Part shown: in pieces, positions 1 to 15,352 of the stretch | Layout: every line of letters begins with the position of its first letter | How positions within the stretch are numbered: the first letter of the stretch is position 1 | From: Cacajao melanocephalus | Taxonomy: Eukaryota > Chordata > Mammalia > Primates > Pitheciidae | DNA length: 64,000 nucleotides | Assembly (NCBI GenBank): GCA_963573385.1 | Contig: CAUYLG010034702.1 | Location: forward strand, 1-64,000 | Direction: 5' to 3' | Translations under genes and position numbers: made by a program | Notes under the pieces: model-generated | Databases searched by the model: none | The model's input: the letters and a program-made list of their open reading frames with translations, nothing else | Told to the model about the DNA's origin: nothing

Positions 1-188
1 GATTGGTAAGTGACCAGGAGGGGTGGAGAGGAGCGCCGTGTTACAAGGTGATTGGCCCAGTCTTGGCGGGCTAAGGCTGAGCTGTGATTGGCTGCCCAGT
101 GTTACCAGGCAGACTGGTGTCTGTAGGCGGCCTCCCGGATGCGGGAGTTAAGATAGAGGGGTGGGAGTTTTCTACCAAACAGTGTGCA
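1..188. other. Unassigned left edge with three inverted CCAAT boxes
   Basis: GC-moderate sequence before the first L1. ATTGG (CCAAT on the minus strand) occurs at 2-6, 51-55 and 87-91, two of them in the shared context gtgattgg...cccag. This could be an LTR U3 remnant or promoter-like DNA; the window edge prevents a decision. Confidence 0.3.
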
Positions 189-835
189 GCTTTATTTCTG
201 GGTTTTTCATTCTGTTCCATTGGCCTATGCGTTTGTTTTTGTACCAGTATCATGCTGTTTTGGTTATTGTAGCCTTATAGTATAGTTTGAAGTTGGATAA
301 TGATGTCTCTGGCTTTGTTCTTTTTGCTTAGGATCGCTGTAGCTATTCAGGCTTTTTTTTTTTTTTTTGGTTCCATATGAATTTTAGGGCCAGGCACAGT
401 GGCTCGTGCCTCTAATTCCAGCACTTTGGGAAGCCAAGGTGAGTGGATCACCTGAGGTCAGGAGCTCAAGACAAGCCTGGCCAACATGGTGAAACCCCAT
501 CTTTACTAAAAATACAAACATTAGCTGGGCATGGTCGTGGGTGCCTATGATCCTAGCTACTCAGGAGGCAGAGGCAGAATAATTGCTTGAGCCTCGGAGG
601 CAGAGGTTGCAGTGAGCAAATATGGCGCCATTGCACTGATTGAGCCTCTGTCTTGAAAAAAAACATTTAGAATGGTTCCTTTCTTACTCTTTGAAAAATG
701 ACATTGCTAGTTTGATGGGAATAGTGTTGAATCTGTATATTGCTTTGGGCAGTATGGCCATTCAAATGATATTCTTCCAATCCATGAGCATGGAATATTT
801 TTCCGTTTGTTTTTATCATCTATCATTTTAAATAA
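189..835 (-). mobile_element. L1 ORF2 fragment, antisense, split by an Alu
   Basis: The plus strand matches remembered antisense L1 ORF2 (tgttccattggcctatgcg, ccatgagcatggaatat). The L1 runs 189-386, is interrupted by the Alu at 387-663, and resumes 664-835. Frames are broken; it is a 5'-truncated fossil with no coding capacity. Confidence 0.88.
387..663 (+). mobile_element. AluS inside L1
   Basis: Full dimer starting gggccaggcacagtgg, with the AluS-type left arm (gatcacctgaggtcagg, ccaacatggtgaaacc), ending in a short A tail. It separates two collinear L1 pieces, so it is younger than that L1. Confidence 0.95.
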
Positions 836-1035
836 TTTTTTAGAACAAAAGAATCATTGGATGACCTACCAAAACCAGATGGGAGAAAGCCATGTGTTTC
901 TATCAATTGTGACTTCACGTTTTTTCTTGTGAAGTTGCTCTTGTGTTGTAAAGAAGAAAAAGGAAAAGGAAGTAAAAAGAATCATGGTTTTGACTATTAC
1001 AGCTGAAATAGAGCTTCATAGTCATTTTGTTCCAT

Positions 1036-1262
1036 CTTTTTTCCGTTTTTCTCTCCCTTTCCTTTCTTCCTCCTTCTCTCCTTTCTTTTCTCCCTCTCTC
1101 CTGCCCTCACTCTCTCCCTATCTCTCCTCTTTCTTTCTCTCTCTCACCCTTCCTTCCTTCCTTCCTTCCTTCCTTCCTTCCTTCCTTCCTTCCTTCCTTC
1201 CTTCCCTCCCTCCCTCCCTCCCTCCCACCCTCTTTCTGACTCTCTTCCTTCCTTCCTTTTCT
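1036..1262. repeat. Polypyrimidine tract with (TTCC)n core
   Basis: More than 200 bases of nearly pure C/T on the plus strand. Interrupted CTTT/CTCC gives way to perfect TTCC copies from about 1148 to 1204, then CCCT copies to about 1227. Unlike the other TTCC tracts in the window it is not joined to an Alu tail. Translations (LPSF repeats) are artefacts. Confidence 0.95.
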
Positions 1263-1410
1263 GAGGTCTGACAGTGAGTGGTGAGTGATGTGCCCAAGGG
1301 TACGTAGCTAACTTGTTGGTGTGGCCAGGACTCAAGTGAAGTCAACCGACCACTGATTCTGCTACACTGTTCTCTCCATGTTTTGACAGACACTGAGTAC
1401 CAGAAAAGCT

Positions 1411-1736
<326 letters not shown>

Positions 1737-1806
1737 CCAGAAAAGCTATTCTAAGTCAGCCAGTCTGCTGGTTTATATCCCAATGGTATAAAAGAGTATA
1801 GGGAAC

Positions 1807-1976
1807 TGGCTGGGCGCCATGGCTCATGCCTGTAATCCCAGCACTTTCAGAGGCTAAGAGGGATCACCTGAGGTCAGGAGTTCGAGACGAGTCTGGCCAA
1901 CATGGTGAAAAACACAAAAAATTAGCCAGGATGTTGGTACATGCCTGTAGCCCCAGGTACTCGGGAGGCTGAGAAC
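1807..1976 (+). mobile_element. Alu, 3'-truncated
   Basis: Begins ggctgggcgccatgg and runs through the left arm into the start of the right arm, stopping at gggaggctgag without an A tail. It abuts an MLT1-like fragment, so the 3' part was probably deleted. Confidence 0.9.
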
Positions 1977-2085
1977 CTAGTGTTCATTCCCTCTGGAGGA
2001 TGTTGCAACAAGGCACCATCTTGGTAAACAGAGACAGGGTCCCCATGAAACACCAAATCTGTCTGAGCCTTTCACTTGAACTTCC
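1977..2085 (+). mobile_element. MLT1 LTR fragment
   Basis: The stretch ccctctggaggatg through ctgtctgagcc parallels the interior of the complete MLT1 LTR at 7366-7769 (around 7575-7685). Only this central portion remains. Confidence 0.65.
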
Positions 2086-2324
2086 ATATATATACATTTG
2101 GAACAGCACTGTATGACCACACATTTGAAAATGAAGATGAAAGGGGGAAATAGCAGCCCTTTGATTCAAAATATATGAACAGGGAAGGTAGAACCATCTC
2201 TTATCAGATAAAAAGATTAAGAATTTGAAGAAGCCAAGAAAGTAGAGGAACTAGGAGATACTGAAAAAGGGAAGGAAAAAAAGGGAGCAGAACAGGAAGG
2301 GTGAATAGAAAATGCATCTCAGCG

Positions 2325-2485
2325 TCACTCATTTATCCAATAAAAATACAACAGTGTCAGGCACCATCTAAGTGCCTGGCACTGTTAGATTCTGGGATGC
2401 AATGCTGTGCAAAATCAGTGTTGGGTCCTACCTTTGCAGAACTTCTGAATAATACGGAAGACATAAATAATCCAAATAATCACAT
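2325..2485 (-). mobile_element. L2 3'-end fossil, antisense
   Basis: Contains the diverged antisense L2 3' motif (aagtgcctggcactgtt, then gatgcaatgctgtgcaaaa). Strongly decayed, so edges are approximate. Confidence 0.5.
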
Positions 2486-3404
<919 letters not shown>

Positions 3405-3417
3405 ACTATCATTTTTA

Positions 3418-3862
3418 TTTTTTTTCAAAAGGCAGGGTCTCACTCTGTCACCCAGGTGGAGTGCAGTGGTACAATCACAGCTCATGGCAGCCTCAACCTC
3501 CTGAGTTCAAGTAATCTTTCTACCCTCAGCTCCCTAGTAGCTGGGACTACAGGCGCGTGCAACCATGCCTGGCTAATCTTTTGCTTTTTTTTGTAAAGAA
3601 AAAAGTCTTGCTATTTTTTTATTTAGAGACGGAGTCTCGCTCTGTTGCCCAGGCTGGCATGCAGTGGCGTGGTCTCAGTTCACTGCAACCTCCGTCTCCC
3701 AGGTTCAAGCAATTCTCTTGCCTCAGCCTCCTGAGTAACTGGGATTATAGGCACGCGCCAGTTGTCCAGGCTGATCTTGAACTCCTGAGCTCAAGCAATT
3801 CTCTTGCCTCAGCCTCCCAAAGTATTGGGATTATAGGCATGAGCCACTTCACACAGCCCACT
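3418..3862 (-). mobile_element. AluJ interrupted by a second partial Alu
   Basis: The first part (3418-3592) holds one antisense arm. A second antisense Alu start (tttagagacggagtctcg) lies at 3612-3762 and stops abruptly at cacgcgcc; at 3768 the sequence resumes as the distal arm (ttgtccaggctgatcttg) to 3862. Best read as an old AluJ with a partial Alu inserted or recombined into it. Confidence 0.8.
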
Positions 3863-4124
3863 GTTAATTAGTTTTCATAAACATTTCATCACATTTGAAA
3901 ATCAGTTGTAGGTTAGATTTTTTGAATTGCCAAGATTTTTGTATTACACATGGTGATTGTTGAAAAACTCAAGGTCTGCCATAAATTTAGTAAGATTCAG
4001 GAATAAATATTTTCAAAGGCAAAGTTACAGCAATTCCCACCGTTTTTCCCCAACAAACTTATGTGTACTTTTTATTTAATGCCAAATGCTGCAGCAGCAA
4101 ATAATCAGGATGAAAGGCGGAGTC
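3863..4124. other. Unassigned AT-rich spacer
   Basis: No repeat or gene recognised between the Alu cluster and the MIR. Confidence 0.4.
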
Positions 4125-4300
4125 TAATCAGACTCTGGAGCCAGACTGCCCAGTTAAAAGCTCTTCCTCATTCTAGCAGTGTTGACTGGGACGAGACACC
4201 TGTAAAATGGGATAATAATAGTAGCTACCTCTGGAAAGCTGTGAGAAGTAAATATCAAGTGCTTAGAATAGTACCTGGCACAGAAAAAAATACTAAATAA
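4125..4300 (+). mobile_element. MIR SINE, sense
   Basis: Good match to the MIR core and 3' end: actctggagccagactgcc, gtaaaatgggataataatag, gcttagaatagtacctggca. A tRNA-derived SINE fossil older than the surrounding Alus. Confidence 0.9.
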
Positions 4301-4389
4301 GTATCTGTTGAACGAATGAGTGAATGAACAAATAAATAATGTGAGCTGGGGCTTCAAAATGCAAATAGATGAAGTCTTAAGAAAGTCTC

Positions 4390-4680
4390 CACCAGATGCG
4401 GTGGCTCACGCCTGTAATCCCAGCACTTTGGAAGGCCAAGGTGGGTGGATCATGAGGTCAGCAGTTCGAGACCAGCCTGGCCAGCATGGTGAAACCCCAT
4501 CTCTACCAAAAATACAAAAATTAGCCAGGCATGGTGGTGCGCACCTGTAATCCCAGCTACTCAGGAGGCTGAGGCAGGAGAATCACTTGAACCCAGGAGG
4601 TGGAGGTTGCAGTGAGCCAAGATCTCACCACTGCCCTCTAGCCTGGGCAACAGAGCAAGACTCCGTCTCAAAAAACAAAA
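4390..4680 (+). mobile_element. AluS (Sc/Sp-like)
   Basis: Full dimer; the left arm reads gatcatgaggtcagcag. Short TSD aaagtctc at 4382-4389 and 4680-4687. Confidence 0.95.
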
Positions 4681-4809
4681 AAGTCTCAAAATGACTCTGC
4701 ACTAATGGGAATTTGTTGGGGGTGGGGGTAGGAGCGGATGGAAAACGAAGTAGCTAAACAGCTGCGCTGGGTCATTAAAGCATTCTAGGGTCATCCTAGA
4801 AATTGCATT

Positions 4810-4978
4810 CAAGTCTTAACAGTCTTACTGCTTCTCTGTTACCCTCTCTAATCCATTTTCTGGTCTGCAGTCACATCATCTTTAAAACATAGGCCAGACT
4901 CTGTCACCTCAATAAATTCACATAAAACTTGAGGAAAAAAGTCCAAACTACGTGCCATATGAGGCCCCAAATAAAAGA
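4810..4978 (+). mobile_element. L2 fossil, sense
   Basis: Decayed L2 3' region: acatcatctttaaaacata, aagtccaaactacg and catatgaggcccc follow the order of the L2 consensus. Confidence 0.55.
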
Positions 4979-5044
4979 CTGTAAACTAGTGACCTCCAAG
5001 TCGTAAGGAGTTCACAGATGGCATGAATTACTGTTTGGGGTTTT

Positions 5045-5340
5045 TTGTTATATTTTCCAAGGCAGGGTCTCACTCTGTCACCCAGGCTTGAGTGCAGTGG
5101 CGCCATCATAGCTCACTGCAGCCTCAACCTTTCTGGCTCAAGCAATCCTCCTACCTCATCCTCCCACGTAGCTGTGGCCCAAGGCACATGCCAGCACACC
5201 TGTCTAATTTCTGTATATTTTGGAGAGATGGGGTTTTGTCATGTCGCCCAGGCTGATCTTGAACTCTTGAGCCCAAGGGATCCACCAGCCTCCACCTCCC
5301 AAAGTGCCAAGATTACAGGCATGAGCCACTGCGCCCGGCC
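5045..5340 (-). mobile_element. AluJ-type
   Basis: Antisense dimer with AluJ-type features (gcctcaacctttctggctcaagc, cgcccaggctgatcttgaac), ending gcgcccggcc. Confidence 0.93.
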
Positions 5341-5450
5341 AACTTACTCAGTTTTTAAAAAATAATCTTTTCAAGATAAGTGACTAAAATTTAAAACTGG
5401 GAGAGTTCATGTAAAAATCTGGGTTTATGGCTTCTCCTGAAACCCTATGA

Positions 5451-5765
<315 letters not shown>

Positions 5766-5849
5766 TATCCCTGCCAGTTAGATGGGGTTAGTGCTCTCCA
5801 GCCCTCCTCTCTACATGTCCCCTCAACCGGGACCCTCTCACACACAGTT

Positions 5850-6112
5850 CTCCCTCCCTTTCCTGGGACACTCCCTCTACTCCAAGACTGCCTAACTCCT
5901 CTTCATCTTTCCTCCAACTTAAATGTCACCTCCTTCGAATACACTTCTCTGAGAAAACAGAGAGTCCTACCTAATTTTTCTCAATTACTGACATCTGTGC
6001 TTCCTTGATAAAACCCATCACTGTTGCTAATTAATTCTTGCTTGTTCCTCTATGTCATCTTTATCCTCCATTAGATTATCGGCTCCATAAAGGTAAACAC
6101 CACTCCTGTTAT
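5850..6112 (+). mobile_element. L2 3' region, sense (first part)
   Basis: L2 3' motifs (aacttaaatgtcacctcc, tccattagattatcggctcc). It is collinear with 7043-7105, so the L2 was split by the MLT1 LTR at 6113-7037. Confidence 0.8.
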
Positions 6113-6194
6113 TGCTATGGATTGAATGTATGTGTCCCTCCAAAATTCATGTTGGAACTTAATTCGTAAGGTGATGGCATCAACAGGTCAGGCT

Positions 6195-6553
6195 TGGGCC
6201 AGGCTTGATGGCACATGCCAGTAATTCTGGCACTTTTTGGAAGGCCAAGGTGGGAGGATTGCTTGAGCCCAGGAGTTCAAGACCAGCCTGGGCAACATAG
6301 TAAGACCTCCCCCCGATGTCTACAATTTTTTTTCTTTTCTTTCTTTGTTTATTTTAAATTTACTTCCTGTTGATTCATATACAATTTTTTTTTTTTGATT
6401 AGCCAGGTATAATGGTGCACACCTATAGTCCCAGCTACTCAGGAGACTGGGGTAAGAGGACCGCCTGGGTTTGAGACTGCAGTGAGCCATAATCATGCCA
6501 CTGCACTCCAGCCTGGTTGAAGAGTGAGATCCTGTCCCCCCACCAAAAAAAAG
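6195..6553 (+). mobile_element. AluJ with a T-rich internal insertion
   Basis: The left arm (gcttgagcccaggagttc, gggcaacatag) ends near 6325. About 73 bases of T-rich sequence follow (6326-6398), then the right arm resumes at gattagccaggtataatgg. Confidence 0.9.
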
Positions 6554-6607
6554 AGGTGGGGCTTTGAGGAGGTGATTAGGTCATGAGGGCTCTGTGAATA
6601 GGATAAA

Positions 6608-6794
<187 letters not shown>

Positions 6795-7042
6795 CAAGTG
6801 AGTTCCAGAGCCCCTTGCTTGTCTTTCCACTATGTGCAGACATGATGTTCATTCCCTCTGGAGGAAACAGCAACAAGGCACCATCCTAAAGCAGAGAGCA
6901 GCCCTCGCCAGGCACTGACCCTGCCAGCACCTTAATCTTGGACTTCTCAGCCTCCAGAACTGTGAGAAATAAGTTTCTGTTGTTTATGAATTACTCAGGT
7001 TTGGATATTTTGTTATAGTAGCACCAATGGACTAATAGTGAT

Positions 7043-7105
7043 TTACTCTGAGCCCCTGGCAGACAATAGACCTTCCAACAAGTAACTTGAATAAAAGAAT
7101 AAATG
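7043..7105 (+). mobile_element. L2 terminal 3' end (second part)
   Basis: Degenerate L2 terminus (gcccctggcagacaatag, aataaaagaataaatgg) continuing the L2 of 5850-6112. Confidence 0.6.
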
Positions 7106-7365
7106 GTCTCATTTAACTGGATGTACAGGTGAGGAACATCATAGATGCAGCACTAAACAGCTGGCATGTCATCCCAGTAGGGGCAGATTCTCTAGACCAG
7201 TTTTTTCTTTTTCCTAATTAGCTGAACTCTAGGCAAAGGTCCTCAGAGGCAGGACAGGGTTTTCCTTCCTTAACACATGAAATCAGCGATATTCAGCAGG
7301 TTTTGAGGTATGGACCTTATGAGAAGGGAAGAGAAATGAAAATAGCTATGTATAAGATTCCCACT
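7106..7365. other. Unassigned spacer
   Basis: No gene or repeat recognised. Confidence 0.4.
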
Positions 7366-7769
7366 TGGCTATGGTTTGAATGTGTGTGTTTCTCTAAAAT
7401 TCATATTGGAACCTAATACCCAATGTGATAATAGTAAGAGGTGGGGGCCTTTTGGGAAGTGATTAAGTCATGAGTTCTCCATCCTTAGGAATAGGATTAG
7501 TGTTCTTATTAAAAAAGGTTGAAGAAGGCATCTTAGTCTCTTTTGTCCTAGAGTCCTTTCCACCAAGTAAGGACATAGCATTCATCCTCTCTGGAGGATG
7601 TAGCAAAAGGGCGCCATCTTGGAAACAGACAGTGGGTCTCCACCAGACATCAAATGTGTCTGAGCCTTGAACTTGGACTCTCCAATCTCCACAACTGGGA
7701 GAAATACATTTCCAATGTCATTAATTACTCAGTCTGTGCCATTTATAGCAGCAGGAATGCACTAAGACA
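7366..7769 (+). mobile_element. MLT1A0-type LTR, complete
   Basis: About 400 bp from tggctatggtttgaatg to gcactaagaca with all expected blocks in order (gaggtgggggccttttggg, gcgccatcttggaaacag, acttggactctcc). Uninterrupted, so it is the best reference copy for the broken MLT1s nearby. Confidence 0.9.
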
Positions 7770-7849
7770 TGTCCCCCCATCAAAAATAACATAATCATTA
7801 AAAGTCTTACCATCTTTTCTTTTGAGCACTGGGTGTTACCTGAATAGCA

Positions 7850-7882
<33 letters not shown>

Positions 7883-8178
7883 AGGATCTCTCTCTGTCAC
7901 CCAGGCTGTTGTGCAGTAGAACAATCATAGCTCACTGCAGCCTCCAACTCCTGGCCTCAAGCAATCCTCTCACCTTAACCACCTAAGTATCTGGGATCAC
8001 AGGCACATGGCACCATGCCTGGCTATTTTGTTGTTGTTGTTGTTGTATTTTTTGTAGAGATGAGGGTTCACCATGTTGCCCAGGCTGGTCTCAAACTCCT
8101 GGGCTCAAGCTCAAGAGAATCACCTGCCTTGGCCTCCCAAAGTGCTAGGAATACAGGTGTAAGCCACTGTGCCTGGCC
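7850..8178 (-). mobile_element. AluJ with long T tract and (TTG)n
   Basis: Starts with about 28 T, followed by an AluJ-type antisense dimer. The A-rich linker has expanded to ttgttgttgttgttg (8028-8046). Imperfect TSD tgaatagcatc / tgaatactatc at 7840 and 8179. Confidence 0.93.
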
Positions 8179-8179
8179 T

Positions 8180-8580
8180 TGAATACTATCACTTTACTCT
8201 CCAGACATCCAGCCTTCACCAGTCATCCAGGCTTTCTGAAGTAGACCATGTACTGCAGCAATTCCCTGACTCCTGGAACACCGTCTGCAAGGTAGGGGTC
8301 TCTATATACCCATTGTAAATTTGAATTGTGAGAAAGCATCCTAATTCATTAAGGACTGACGATTTTTCCTAACAATCGGTAGTTTAAAAACATTGTCACA
8401 TGTGAATACTGCAGGCAAAGGCATGAAAAGACTAATGGCTTCTCTAGGGTAACAGAAAAATCAGTTGTGAAAATCATGAGTTATCACCTACAAGGAATTT
8501 ATGTGATTCTTTAGTGGGTCATTGGTCAATGTGGAAATGTCAAGTATAAGCCCTTTTCAGTTCCTCTAGGAAAGGTTAGC
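8180..8580. other. Unassigned intergenic stretch
   Basis: No recognisable element. It ends in a 16-base T run at about 8583-8598. Confidence 0.4.
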
Positions 8581-8600
8581 TGTTTTTTTTTTTTTTTTCC

Positions 8601-8780
8601 ATCTGTGGCTCCTCTAAAGCCATTATCATATTGAATTGCAATGATTTGCCTTTGTGTCTACATCCCCACTAGAATGTGAGCAACTTAAAAGCAGTGGGCA
8701 TACTACGAACCAATCTGTATTTCCAGCACAGGGCCAAAAACATTCCACAGGTACAGTCACTATGGAATGAATAAGTAAAT
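8601..8780 (+). mobile_element. L2 3' end, sense
   Basis: Contains catccccactagaatgtgag, gtatttccagcacaggg and aatgaataagtaaatg, in L2 3'-end order. Confidence 0.65.
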
Positions 8781-9085
8781 GACACAGTCCCTGCCTCCAA
8801 GAATGTACAATCTAGCTGGACACTAAGACATAGAAACGTGGAAAAATAACTCCAAGACGGTTATTTGCTAAGAAGTAAAAGAGAGATTTACAACAATTAC
8901 CAAAGAGAGAAAAGAGAGACAGCAGTGTGTGCTGCAATACACAGGAAGACGTGTAAAATGAGGTGGTGAAGACAGAAAGAAGGGCTGTCCAGATGTAGAA
9001 AATGGCATAGCCAAGATATTCAGGCAGGAAAACACAAGGCATTTAATGAGTTTAATAGATTCAGATGGAGTGGAGTGGATGGTTG
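8781..9085 (-). mobile_element. L2 3' region, antisense
   Basis: Reads cagtccctgcctccaag, then aatgtacaatctagctgg and attcaggcaggaaaacac, following the antisense L2 order. It abuts the sense L2 tail-to-tail. Confidence 0.5.
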
Positions 9086-9136
9086 ACTCCGTTGAGATTA
9101 ATCAATGGATATGGAAACTAAAAACGTTGGCTAGCG

Positions 9137-9882
9137 CTGGGATTTGAATGTTTGTATCCCTCCAAAATTCATGTCAAAATTTAACCCTCGGCTGGGTTCG
9201 GTGGCTCATGCCTGTAATCCCAAAGCAAGGCCGAGGCGGGTGGATCACTTGAGGTCAGGAGTTCAAGATCAGCTTGGCCAATATGGTGAGACCCCTGTCT
9301 CTACTAAAAATACAATTATTTGCCAGGTGTGGTGATACGTGCCTGTAATCCTAGCTACTCAGAATTACTGGAATCTGGGAGGCAGAGGTTACAGTGAGCC
9401 AAGATCGAGCCACTGTGGTCACGCCGCTATGATCACACCGCTGTGCTCCAGCCTGGGCAACAGAGTAAGATTACGTCTCAAAAAAAAAAAAATTCAGTCC
9501 TCATTGTGGTGATATTAAGAGGTGGGGCATTTGGGATAGTGATTAACTTTCAAAGAATGGAATTAATAATGGCCTTTTAAAAGAGTCTATTAGAGAGCTT
9601 CCTGGCCTTTACATCTCTTTTGCCATGCGATGGCACAGCATTTGTCTCCACTTTTGCCCTTCTGCGATGTGAGGACACAGAGTTTGCCCCTTCCATAGTG
9701 TGAGGACACAGCAAGAGATGTCATCTATGAACCAGAGAGTAAGCCTTTACCAGACCCAAATCTGCTAGCGTCTTGATCTGAGACTTCCCAGTTTTCAGAA
9801 ATGTGAAAAACACATTTCTCTTATTTATAATATACCCAGTCTAAGGCATTTTGTTAACAGTATTCCAAACAAACTAAGAGAG
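9137..9882 (+). mobile_element. MLT1A-type LTR split by an Alu
   Basis: The 5' part (9137-9189, gggatttgaatgtttg) and the larger remainder (9494-9882, taagaggtggggcatttggg to aacaaactaagag) are collinear around the Alu. Confidence 0.85.
9190..9493 (+). mobile_element. AluS inside MLT1
   Basis: Complete dimer with local rearrangement in the right arm (gtggtcacgccgctatgatcac, a small internal duplication near 9418-9440). Diverged flanking repeats around aacc/gtcctc. Confidence 0.93.
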
Positions 9883-10249
9883 TAAGGGGTAGATCAAGAG
9901 GGCCTCTGACATTTAGCTACGAAGTTTAGAAATTATTTAATAAGCTAGAGGGTATTCGAAAGGAAAGTGACAGAAGATATTTTAAGAACTTTAACGAGGC
10001 AGAACAGGATGAATTGGAGGTAGAAGTAAAAATATTAAGAGTCTAAGTTCAAAGAATGACAATAAAAGGGTTGTAAAGTAAAAGCTACCTTATATTTCTT
10101 AGCCTGAGTTGCTGAGGAGTAGGAGTTTCATACAGAAGGATTGATCAGCCAGGGCACAACTAAGAAAAGTATCCACTGCAGCTGGAAATGTGGAGATGGA
10201 GCTCAGAACAGAAGCCTTTATACAAGATGTTATAAAAGATTCTTTGGAA
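9883..10249. other. Unassigned intergenic stretch
   Basis: No element recognised; possibly decayed L2 but without a clear motif. Confidence 0.35.
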
Positions 10250-10345
10250 AAGAAAAAAACTTAAAAATAAAAGAAAAAATAAAAATACACCAATTAAAAC
10301 AATAAAAAAGAAAAAAAATTAAAAATAAAATTAAAAAAAAGAAAG
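10250..10345. repeat. A-rich low-complexity tract
   Basis: About 95 bases, overwhelmingly A with scattered T, G and C, immediately upstream of an Alu. Confidence 0.9.
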
Positions 10346-10352
10346 ATACTTT

Positions 10353-10681
<329 letters not shown>

Positions 10682-10963
10682 AAAGATACTTGTACACTCG
10701 TGTTTATAGCAGCATTATTCACAATAGACAAAAAGTAAAAACAACCCAAATGTCTATCAACATATGAATAAACAGAATGTAATATATGAATACAATGGAA
10801 AATTATTCAGCCTTAAAAAAGAAGAAAATTCTGATACATGCTATAATACGGATGAGCCTTGAAGACATTATGCTAAGTAAAATAAGCCAGACACAAATGG
10901 ATTACTATTGTATGATTTCTCTTCTATGAGGTTCCTAGAGCACTCAAATTCATAGAAATGGCA

Positions 10964-11430
<467 letters not shown>

Positions 11431-11690
11431 CATAGAGACAAAAAGTAGAATGGTGGTTGCCAGGGGCTCGAAAAGGAAGGAATGCGGAGTTATTGTTTAA
11501 TGGGATGGAGCTCCAGTTTGGGAAGATGAACAAGTTCTGGAGATGGGTGATGGTGGTGACGGTTGCACAATAATGTCACTGAAATGTATGCTTACAATGG
11601 CTAACATAGTACATTTTTTATTATATATAAAATACACATTACATATAAGAACACAAACATAAAAAGATGATAGATCTACCAACCATCTTT

Positions 11691-11983
11691 TTTATTTTTA
11701 TTTTTGAGACAGAGTCTCACGCTATTGCCCAGGCTGGAGTGCAGTGGCGTGATCTCAGCTCACTGCAACTTCCGCCTCTCGGGTTCAAGCAGTTTTCTGC
11801 CTCAGCCTCCTGAGTAGCTGGGATTATAGGCACCTGCCAACATGCCTGGAGAGTTTTTGTATTTTTAGTAGAGATGGGGTTTCACTATCTTGGCCGGGCT
11901 GGTCTTGAACTCCTGATCTTGTGATCCACCTGCCTTGGTCTCCCAAAGTGCTGGGATTATAGGAGTGAGCCACCGCACCCAGC
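11691..11983 (-). mobile_element. AluS with 12-bp TSD
   Basis: Complete antisense dimer. The perfect repeat ccaaccatcttt flanks it at 11679-11690 and 11984-11995. Confidence 0.95.
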
Positions 11984-11995
11984 CCAACCATCTTT

Positions 11996-13404
<1,409 letters not shown>

Positions 13405-13434
13405 TAAAACATCTTATAATAAACTGACAATTAA

Positions 13435-13632
<198 letters not shown>

Positions 13633-13744
13633 TAAGTTAAGTACTTTTTGGGCCTTACCTTCTTACCCAACATGAGGAAGTTGGCTGAAATTGGAGACTG
13701 AGAACCAGTGGTCCATGGACTGAATTCATAAAAAAGATATATTT

Positions 13745-14580
<836 letters not shown>

Positions 14581-14590
14581 ATAAATACAC

Positions 14591-14740
14591 AGCTTTGCGC
14601 AGTGGCAGTATCGTAGCCAATGAGGTTTATCAGAGGCGCGATTATTACTAATTGAAAACTTTTCCCAATAGCTCAAACTTTTCCCAAAACTTGCAATACA
14701 GTCAGCACTGGCAATTTTTGACAGTCTCTACGGAGACTGA
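14591..14740 (+). pseudogene. RNU4 pseudogene: U4 snRNA retropseudogene
   Basis: Near full-length copy of spliceosomal U4 snRNA, starting agctttgcgcagtggcag, with the U6-pairing region and 5' stem-loop (tatcgtagccaatgagg) and the Sm-site region caatttttgaca kept, ending tacggagactga. The central 3' stem region is replaced by a longer sequence (about 5 nt net insertion around 14668-14690), and single substitutions occur elsewhere. Direct repeats ataaataca(c/g) lie at 14581-14590 and 14908-14917, with an A-rich tail before the second, indicating L1-mediated retrotransposition of U4 RNA. I see no snRNA promoter (PSE/DSE) upstream, so it is almost certainly not expressed as U4. Confidence 0.93.
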
Positions 14741-14872
14741 TTTCTTTTTTTTTTTTTAAGATGGGGTTTCACCGTGTTGGTCAGGGTGGTCTTGAACTCC
14801 TGACCTCAGGTGATCTGCCTGCCTTGACCTCCAAAGTGCTTGGATTACAGGCGTGAGCCACCATGCCCAGCC
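14741..14872 (-). mobile_element. Alu left monomer only, inserted at the U4 3' end
   Basis: On the minus strand, a single AluS-type left arm (ggctgggcatggtggctc, gatcacctgaggtcagg) ends in a poly(A) with no right arm. Flanked by gagactgattt at 14734-14744 and 14874-14884, which includes the last bases of the U4 copy. Confidence 0.9.
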
Positions 14873-14917
14873 AGAGACTGATTTTTTAAAAAAGAAAAAG
14901 TAAATAAATAAATACAG

Positions 14918-15352
14918 ATACACACACAGAAGTCTAAAACATGAGAAAATATGTAAAAAAGGGGGAAAATATGACCCATAATCAAAATTTAAAAATACTC
15001 AACAAAAGCAGACTCACAGATCACCCCAGTGTTAGAATTAGCAGACAAAAATTTTCTAATAACTATTACAAATATGTTAAAGAATTCAGATAAAAAGATG
15101 AGTAAAACAAGTCAGGAGATAGAGAATCTCAGCCAAAATAAGAAAATGAACTAAAAAATAACAATATCTCAAATGAAGTATTCATTGGATAAATTTAGTA
15201 ACAAATCAATATAGCAGAAAGAAGAATAAGTGAACTGCAAGGTAGGTCAGTAAAAAGTATTCAAGCTGAAGAGGGAATAAAATAATGAGGAAAACTAAAA
15301 CAGGAAACAAAGACTCAGATACCTAAAGTCAATATTAAACAATTGAGTTGTC
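14918..15352 (+). mobile_element. Old L1 (L1ME or HAL1-type), ORF1 region, first part
   Basis: Matches remembered L1M ORF1-region words in order (gaattagcagacaaaaatt, acaatatctcaaatgaagt, attcattggataaattt). Continues after the antisense MLT1 at 16167. No open frame survives. Confidence 0.75.

Noticed and set aside
14591..14740. Functional U4 snRNA gene
   Set aside because: A-tailed with TSDs, altered central 3' stem, and no snRNA promoter elements seen upstream.
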